Assembly (NCBI GenBank): GCA_023014485.1 | Contig: JAJOZX010000087.1 | Coordinates: forward strand, 1,683,501-1,747,500 | DNA: 64,000 nucleotides | DNA from: Bathynomus jamesi | Taxonomy: Eukaryota; Arthropoda; Malacostraca; Isopoda; Cirolanidae | Direction of reading: 5' to 3' | Shown here: piece after piece, positions 57,352 through 64,000 of the stretch | Layout of the letters: the number at the start of each line of letters is the position of its first letter | Position numbering within the stretch: position 1 is the stretch's first letter | Translations under genes and position numbers: made by a program | The notes under the pieces: generated by a model | Told to the model about the DNA's origin: nothing | Database searches by the model: none | Seen by the model: the letters and a program-made list of their open reading frames with translations, nothing else

Positions 57352-57732
57352 CTAGCGGTTTATCTATCTATCTACCTGTCTATCATCTATCTATCTGGCT
57401 GTCTAACCATCTACCTATCTATCTATCTGCCTGTCCATTCTTGTATCTATCTGGCTGTACATCATATATCTGCTATCCATATATCTATCTATCTATCTAT
57501 CTGCCTGTCCGTTTATCTATCTATCTGACTGTATATCATATATCTATCTGCCTGACTATCCATCTCTCTATCTATCTAACTGCCTGTACGTTTATCTATC
57601 TATCCTACTGTATATGATATGTCTATCTGTCGGTCTATCCATGTATGTATGTATCTATCTGACTGTATATCTATCTGTCTCTCTGGCTATCTATCTATAT
57701 ATCTGACTGTATATCTATCTATCTATCTATTG
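57352..57732. repeat. (TCTA)n tetranucleotide microsatellite
   Basis: About 380 bp of imperfect CTAT/CTGT units. The long Ile/Tyr/Leu/Ser frames across it are artefacts of the repeat. Confidence 0.95.
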
Positions 57733-57737
57733 GTTAT

Positions 57738-57790
57738 GTGCGGTGGAGAGCGCAAGAGAACAACTCGCTCCTCCAACAAGCCGATGCTTG
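57738..57790 (+). mobile_element. CR1-like 3' end scrap
   Basis: GCGGTGGAGAGCGCAAGAGA and ACTCGCTCCTCCAACAAGCC match 8790-8845 in reverse. It abuts the left TIR of the next element. Confidence 0.6.
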
Positions 57791-57801
57791 TTGGAGATAA
57801 A

Positions 57802-58055
57802 GAGATAAAAATGGAAATTTTATGTGAAAAGCCGCTTGATGAGATGATGTGCCAAGATGTACGCACAAGTGCACATAGACCATGCATCATTACATACAAT
57901 GACTTACTTTTCATTTTTCTTTATTTTCTCCAGACAACATATCACGATTAAGATTTTATGAAGCATTGTTTACTTTAAACAAAATCTTACAGAATTTCAT
58001 TCACTAGTTCAATTATTAGCTATGAATGTTTAAAATCACTCTCACACTTTCGCAA

Positions 58056-58113
<58 letters not shown>

Positions 58114-58460
58114 CGACGGTCAAGCTTTTCAACCCACCGTAGACCTACAGTTTAACCGTTATAAACGGAAGATATGATCTGTCTTACAAATCTAAAAATA
58201 ACTTCTTAACAATTCATGTTTCCAATTTAAATAAACCTCGACAAGACGTTCTTGTAGTAAATAGGCATTCAGTACATATTGATTTATGACAAATTCTATA
58301 AACGATGGTCATATATGCGAAGCAATTTTTATAGGAAAAACAACAACGGGTTAATTTCTGTTTTATTAGCAAAAATAGGGTGATGATGGGTGGATTTTAT
58401 ACAGGTTAAATAAACTATTTAATCGTTTAGCAAATAAAAACAGCCGTACTAATCACTTAC
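57802..58460 (+). repeat. Left TIR of the long-TIR element
   Basis: 659 bp, inverted copy of 62303-62936; differences are mainly short indels and the (TA)n length (58062-58111). Contains GTCAAGCTTTTCAACCCACC, linking it to the tandem family at 48.8-49.5 kb. Confidence 0.88.
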
Positions 58461-58628
58461 GTACAACAACAAGCCAACAGAATAATCCTTGGAAAGGCTT
58501 GGGGTAGCATCATGTTCGAGAGATCCGGGATGTGCCTCCTCGTCAGTATAAACGCTGCGGGGAAAGAGCGCATTAATATACAGTATATACAATCAAGACT
58601 ACTCACGCACAATTATACATATATATAC

Positions 58629-58732
<104 letters not shown>

Positions 58733-58998
58733 ATATATACACAACTAACAAATCTTTGCGAGCTCACATTCCAAGCGTTCTCCTTTTTCATTTCAGAGGG
58801 GCGAAATTAAAATCGTCTGAACTATCGTCATCGCTTGTGGTTAGACAAATTACGTGGGGCGTGCTGTACAACGCGTATACAAATATGCATATATGAATAT
58901 GTGCAGATATATTCCTTGGCTGTAAAACCAAGCCTCTTCAAAATTTACGCGATTTACGAGTGTATTATTTACGTGTTCGCATGGAGCACACACAGCTG

Positions 58999-59034
<36 letters not shown>

Positions 59035-59198
59035 ATATATATATATTTCTCAGCGGAAGCGTGAAATATAGTAATTTCCTAGCTTTTATACGGGGACAAG
59101 GTTCACATTATTTTCTGCCAATACATGGCTACAGACTAACGTCAAGAAACGTATGTAATTATCTACCTCTATTGTTGTTGCTATTATCGCGGTAGATT

Positions 59199-59956
59199 CT
59201 ACTCACGTGTTGTGTACCGTATGAATTGAGCAGTCGTCAAAATAGGAGACGAGGGGGCCGACTCTCTGGTTGTACCCGCATGCAGTGACTGTGCGTCGGT
59301 GAAGAGTTCCTGAGAGGCTGCGAACGGTCGGTTAGGAGAATTGCATAGCGATGCACGCAATGGCTCCTTTGCATATTCCACATCCGCAGTGGCCTGAAAT
59401 AGGGCCAAGTCAGAGGGCATAAACTCGAACTCTTAGGCGCTGGATATGGTGTAGGCGAACTTGACGGATGGGGGCCTTGAAGGGTTCTTCTCACACTCGT
59501 GTTTCTCCACTGCGTCAATCAAATACAGGTATTACGTCGTGTACTCATCTGGAAAATCCTGTTCTGGGGTGGATTCCATGATATATTTGCTGGAAACGAA
59601 ATATCCCATGATCAAGTTACCGTATTAGATATGTGAATGTACCTGTACATGTTAATTAGCTAACTGAGCATGCATAAACTGGGGTATTGTAGCAATATGA
59701 CTCTCAGGGATGACTTACTGCAATAGGGCGTCAAAGTCCTAATCGATCGCCGCTACGAGTTTCGCTGTCCGAGACAATTGAGAACCTGTCAGTGATATTG
59801 AATTCTCCGGAAAACGATTGTTGGCCGTACTGAAATAGTTGAGAATGAATTGCATAATTTGTGTGAGCTAGCCCTAAACTGTACGCGTATAAATAATGTG
59901 TGATTATTACCTAGGAGTGGGGTCCGCCGTCTCTGTGCTGTAATGTTCGAACATAT
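59199..59956 (-). pseudogene. Spliced ORF of the long-TIR element, minus strand
   Basis: Three predicted coding exons: 59956-59911 (ATG at 59954), 59829-59719, 59589-59199, each bounded by good AG acceptors and GT donors (CCTAG/GTAATA, GCA/GTAAGT). One frame runs through all three across two phase-2 introns, but meets TAG at 59741-59739, TAA at 59534-59532 and TAA at 59435-59433. The peptide is acidic then Ser/Thr/Pro-rich: STPEQDFPDEYTT, YLYLIDAVEKHECEK, PSDLALFQATADVEYAKEPL. No domain recognised. A GTGAGT just before the stop may be another donor. If the stops are C-to-T decay of Gln codons, this is a recent pseudogene. Confidence 0.45.
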
Positions 59957-60188
59957 CTGCAACACAAATAATGAGTAAACTCATGCGGCTTTAGCGGTAT
60001 CCAAATTAATGTTCACGAGTTTATAACTATGTAGCATATGGTTATATAAGAAAATAATGAATATAAAGGGACTTATCTTAAAATATGCACAATGTGTATA
60101 TATTGGGATATGATTAAATTGCCACAAGCGTAATAGTTTAACCTCTAATTAAAAGAGGAAAAAAGGGTCTTATCTTAAAATATGCGCA

Positions 60189-60223
<35 letters not shown>

Positions 60224-60487
60224 ATATATATATATATATTGGCATATGATTAAATTGCTGCAAGTGTAATAGTTTAACCTCTAATTTAAGGAGTAAAATA
60301 CGAGTCTTAAAATTAATAAATACTCATTCGCGTTCTACAGTTTAACCTGTATAATTACAGTCATATGTATATTTTAATGTTGATAAACTTTTGCAGCAGA
60401 TAAATTGTTATCACTAATTATAAACATTAATTTACGCATAGAAATATTTTACATACACTAATGCTATACCCGCAAAAAATACTCACC

Positions 60488-60620
60488 CTCAGCAGAATTG
60501 ACAGAGTTTTTAATAATTATAAACAGCGCTGATACACTCTGCTAATGACTTTTAACTGGCTAGGACCTTTGTACAGACAATTCACCAGTCGTCGCTACAA
60601 GATTTTTATAACTTTCAAAC
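60488..60620 (-). promoter_or_regulatory. Candidate promoter and non-coding first exon for the minus-strand ORF
   Basis: TTATAAAAA near 60615-60607 could be a TATA box; about 30 bases downstream begins a segment ending at a strong donor (CTGAGG/GTGAGT, 60488). The intron between it and 59956 holds a tandem duplication of about 115 bp (60070-60300) and (TA)n. Confidence 0.3.
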
Positions 60621-60957
60621 TCCGCCTCAGGGCACTGTTGTAAGCCAACCAGATTGCAATTCAGTGAATCGTACATATGTAGTACTCAAAGGAATAAAGT
60701 TTTACTCCAATTATAAGATTTTATGATTTCCCTCGGACGTTTACATATACAGAATGTATATGTAACGCATCATCATTGACTAAAACATGATTTATGCCAA
60801 AATAAATTGTTTTAAGTGCCAATAACGACCTGTGTGTATATATATATATATATGTATGTGTGTCGTGACGCGTGTGAGTGAGAAAGCACAGTGCGTTGTT
60901 CATACGTTTTCGATTAAATAGACAGCAAGTTTGTGTAGCTTCGTGTAGGTACTGTAC

Positions 60958-60993
<36 letters not shown>

Positions 60994-61112
60994 ACATGTG
61001 AGATGTGACAGCGCTCAAGCACTTGACCGAAGTTTATTGGATCAGTTCATCAGAGGTCACTGTACCAGGCAGTTCCAACACCCACTAAATTCTTCTTTGA
61101 AAAGACCTTAAT

Positions 61113-61794
61113 ATGATGGAGCACCTCATCTGTGGGCATAATGAGAGGTAAGTTGTGCAATTTTTATTTGTACGGTTAGGCGTCCTATCACCATAACGAG
61201 GGGCTTATAGACAACTGTAAACATTTGTGATGTTGATTAGAGTAGACATCTTGTGAGGGCTAATCATATAGTTCTAATGGGATTTTAGTAGGTGTATACA
61301 TTTTGAATGCTTTTTAGGCACAAACTTGTATAGACGTAAAGAGCAAATTTTTAAAACGTTAACACGATCCGCCTAATTTGCATGACTGCTAACTGCCTTA
61401 TATCTATTTAATTCATGCACAAATTGATATAGTTGGAAGGGCCCCCAGAATTTAGATAAGTTTGTACATAACGTGTCAAAGTTTATTACCTATATATATA
61501 TAGCTGTAAACATTTGTGTTCATTAGAGTAGACATCTTGTGAGGGTTAATCATATAGTTTAAATGGGATTTAGTAGGTGTATACATTTTGAATGCTTCTT
61601 AAGCACAAACCTGTATAGACATAAAAAGCAAATTTTTAAAAAGTTAATACGATCCGCCTAATTTGCATGACTGCTAACTGCCTTATATCTATTTATTCCT
61701 TGCACAAATTGATATAGTTGGAAGGGGCCCCAGAATTTAAAATAGTTTGTACATGACGTGTCAAAGTTTGTTACCTGTGCTAATATATATATAT

Positions 61795-61837
<43 letters not shown>

Positions 61838-62290
61838 CTAGTCTGTCGTTGACATTGTTGCTAATGCTATTATTATTTTTATTAATGTACCATCAAGTGA
61901 TTCTTGCCCTTCACCGTTTTCAGTATGGACTATCTCGATGCGTGCACTATGGAAGGCCTGCCGTCATTATTTACGGAGCGCTCGTGGTCGCTGGATCTGT
62001 CATGGACTGATGTAAGTCTGGCCCCTACACCCCCCTAGTCCATCTATAGACATTAGTATTCGCCTGTCTACAGATAGCTCCAACCCATGGCAGTTGAGGA
62101 CCAGCCCCGTCCTCCCAGAGATTTCATGGAGCATCACATTTGTGATGTTAGCGATGTCGCCTTGCCCATACATCAGGAATTCGAACTGCATAGGTGCGTC
62201 GACTCGGGGTATGAACAAGCAAGTTCAAGCGCGTCCACAGACCCCTTTGATGATGCGCCCTCACTGGACATATTCGTGAACGACTTCTGA
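61113..62290 (+). CDS. Spliced ORF of the long-TIR element, plus strand, unknown function
   Basis: Exons 61113-61147 (donor GAGAG/GTAAGT), 61924-62011 (acceptor CCGTTTTCAG, donor GAT/GTAAGT) and 62078-62290 give an open 111-codon frame ending TGA. The last acceptor is the AG at 62076-62077; a competing CAG four bases upstream would truncate after eight codons. The peptide is acidic: EGLPSLFTERSWSLDLSW, then ASTDPFDDAPSLDIFVNDF at the C-terminus, with Cys/His scattered early. No family recognised; the acidic/aromatic tail could be an activation-type segment. The stop lies 13 bases before the right TIR. Confidence 0.5.
61207..61790 (+). repeat. Tandem duplication in intron 1 of the plus-strand ORF
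   Basis: Two copies of about 290 bp (AGAGTAGACATCTTGTGAGG at 61240 and 61526; TTTGCATGACTGCTAACTGC in both), about 93 percent alike by eye, followed by (TA)n to 61836. Confidence 0.88.
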
Positions 62291-62302
62291 GGGTTTGCTA
62301 TT

Positions 62303-62936
62303 GTAATTGATTAGTATGACTGTTTTTATTTGCTAAATGATTAAATAGTTTATTCAACCTGTATAAACTCCATCCATCATCACACTATTTTTGCTAATAA
62401 AACAGAAATTAACCCGTTGTTGTTTTTCTTATCAAAATTGCTTCGCATATATGACCATCAGTTATAGAATTTGTCATAAATCAATATGTACTGAATGCCT
62501 ATTTACTATAAGAACGTCTTGTCGAAGTTTATTTAAATTGAAAACATGAATTGTTAAGAAGTTATTTTTAGATTTGTAAGACAGATCATATCTTCCGTTT
62601 ATAACGGTTAAACTGTAGGTCTAGGGTGGGTTGAAAAGCTTGACCGTCGATATATATATATATATATATATATATAGATATGTGTTTGCGAAAGTGTGAG
62701 TGATTTTAAACATTCATAGCTAATAATTGAACTAGTGAATGTAATTCTGTAAGATTTTGTTTAAGTAAACAATGCTTCATAAAATCTTAATCGTGATATG
62801 TTATTGGGAGAAAATAAAGAAAAATGAAAAGTAAGTCATTGTATGTAATGATGCCCGGTCTATGTGCACTTGTGCGCACATCTTGGCACATCATCTCATC
62901 AGGTGGCTTTTCACATAAAATTTCCATTTTTATCTC
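62303..62936 (-). repeat. Right TIR of the long-TIR element
   Basis: 634 bp inverted copy of the left arm. It ends CCATTTTTATCTC, beyond which sequence similarity with the left flank stops. Confidence 0.88.
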
Positions 62937-62948
62937 CTTACTGCGACA

Positions 62949-62949
<1 letters not shown>

Positions 62950-62999
<50 letters not shown>

Positions 63000-63003
63000 C
63001 ATA

Positions 63004-63066
<63 letters not shown>
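62950..63066. repeat. (TA)n-(TC)n-(TA)n microsatellite
   Basis: Compound dinucleotide tract between the long-TIR element and the next mariner. Confidence 0.95.
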
Positions 63067-63067
<1 letters not shown>

Positions 63068-63070
<3 letters not shown>

Positions 63071-63479
63071 GGTGGGCCGTAAGTTTCCATACATAGGAAA
63101 ATTTAAATTATGGTCTTCACGTGCGTCGGTATTTGGATCAGCAGTTTCCGGATGCTTGGATTGGTCGGCGTGGTCCTGTGGAGTGGCCTCCCAGATCCCC
63201 AGATCTCACCCCCTTGATTTCTATCTTTGGGGGCACTTGAAGGCCATGTTGTATCAGGAAAAGATACGAGACATAAATCATCTAAAGGAACGTATCACCA
63301 ACGCCATTACAAGCATAACGTCAACTGTGCTAATGCGTGTTCATCAACAGTGGGGAACACGTATTGAAATGTGTTTTCAAAACAATGGCAACCATGTAGA
63401 GCATATTATATAAATAAAAATGGTTGTCCATAAAAAAATGTTTATTTTTCCTATGTATGGAAACTTACGGCCCACCCTG
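63068..63479 (+). mobile_element. mariner-superfamily deletion derivative (412 bp)
   Basis: Ends CAGGGTGGGCCGTAAGTTTC on both strands, TIRs of about 30 bp, TA on each side (63066-63067, 63480-63481). Coding remnant 63130-63413: SHPLDFYLWGHLKAMLYQEK, HLKERITNAITS, WGTRIEMCFQNNGNHVEHI, the C-terminus of a transposase whose third catalytic residue lies in the SPDLTPLDF-type motif (first half frameshifted). Confidence 0.88.
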
Positions 63480-63487
63480 TATATATA

Positions 63488-64000
63488 GGGTGTTTGAAAA
63501 CTTTCTGTACAAATTGTAATGGGGGATAGGCATTAGGCAACACCAAGAAAAACCCTTTTCGTCTATAAGTGTATGTCCGCTGACGTCACCATTCGGCGCG
63601 AGAGGGCGCCGCTGCAATTGGCTAAAAGGTGAAGTGGGCTAGACTCGCGCTTGTTGCGGGCATTCTTAAATCGGACGTAGTACGCGTAACATGGAGCGCT
63701 TCACGACTGCTGAGATGGCTGACATGCATATGGTGTATGGGGCTGCCAATGGAAACGGAAGAGCTGCTGTGAGGTGATGTGACGATGAAACGGATGTAAC
63801 TGCTGCTCGTGCAACAGTCTCCAGACCAGGTCGTGGTTCACACCGAGGATACGTGCAACACCTCGCGTGCTTGCGCTTGGATTGTCCTCAAATCGCCGTA
63901 GGATTTCTTCTTCCATGTCAGGAGTCCGCACGTTTCTCTCCCGACCAGTGTCATGCATGTTTGCATGGAATGTTCCAGTTTCTCGCAGTCGCCGATGCAA
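63488..64000. mobile_element. mariner element with internal inversion, runs off the window
   Basis: TA (63486-63487) then GGGTGTTTGAAAACTTTCTG starts the element. The + strand at 63691-63774 encodes the transposase N-terminus MERFTTAEMADMHMVYGAAN. From about 63775 the strand flips: the minus strand encodes the following part (HRRLRETGTFHANMHDTG, VRTPDMEEEILRRFEDNPSA, GVARILGVNHDLVWRLLHEQ) reading from the window edge back to 63775. The two parts are adjacent in intact relatives. Confidence 0.8.

Noticed and set aside
57298..57951. Frames rich in Ile/Tyr/Leu/Ser across the TCTA repeat
   Set aside because: Pure microsatellite translation.

Overview
This is a eukaryotic, repeat-saturated window, most likely from an arthropod. 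I lean towards a crustacean because of very dense (TA)n and (GA/TC)n microsatellites, interstitial TTAGG-type pentamers (the common arthropod telomere unit) and a CR1/Penelope/mariner/hAT-rich repeat load; the species is not determined. There are no operons, no rRNA operon, no intact tRNA and no CRISPR. Almost everything that codes is a decayed transposable element. The only possible non-transposase genes are two small spliced genes inside a long terminal-inverted-repeat (TIR) element at the right end.

Layout. 0-3.8 kb: a Penelope-like element (PLE, RT plus GIY-YIG) split by a mariner and a small TA-flanked MITE. 3.9-10.1 kb: three LINE copies on the minus strand (RTE-like, Jockey/I-like, CR1-like) with a PLE-type 3' tail between two of them. 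10.1-12.3 kb: microsatellites and a mariner carrying a piggyBac-type MITE. 12.9-18.3 kb: CR1 copy A with a 0.74 kb insertion near its 3' end, then a mariner. 18.3-22.9 kb: a 3.3 kb TIR element holding a LINE and a hAT MITE, with another hAT inserted in its right terminus. 23.2-26.8 kb: a foldback element, a PLE with inverted and palindromic 3' fragments, and a mariner deletion derivative. 27.1-29.5 kb: CR1 copy B. 29.9-32.7 kb: a Helitron. 33.0-41.2 kb: two opposed copies of a LINE whose ORF carries a 2A-like peptide; the longer copy is interrupted by a nearly intact 3.6 kb hAT with a two-exon transposase gene.

41.2-50.6 kb: small hairpin elements, a 5S-rRNA-like fragment, telomere-like repeats, CR1 ORF1 remains and a tandem array containing microsatellites. 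50.9-56.2 kb: a pair of long direct repeats with LTR hallmarks (TG...CA ends, purine tract, TGG primer-site-like start) around about 3 kb with no recognisable gag-pol. 57.3-57.7 kb: a TCTA microsatellite. 57.8-62.9 kb: a 5.1 kb element with about 640 bp TIRs and two divergently arranged multi-exon small ORFs. 63.1-64.0 kb: two more mariner derivatives, the last running off the window.

Insertions inside insertions give a relative chronology at several places (PLE before mariner; LINE before hAT; 3.3 kb TIR element before the 1.2 kb hAT). Most coding regions carry frameshifts or nonsense codons, so little here is likely to make an autonomous element today. Best preserved are the hAT transposase at 37.7-40.3 kb (one premature stop) and CR1 ORF2 at 13.6-15.1 and 28.2-29.3 kb.
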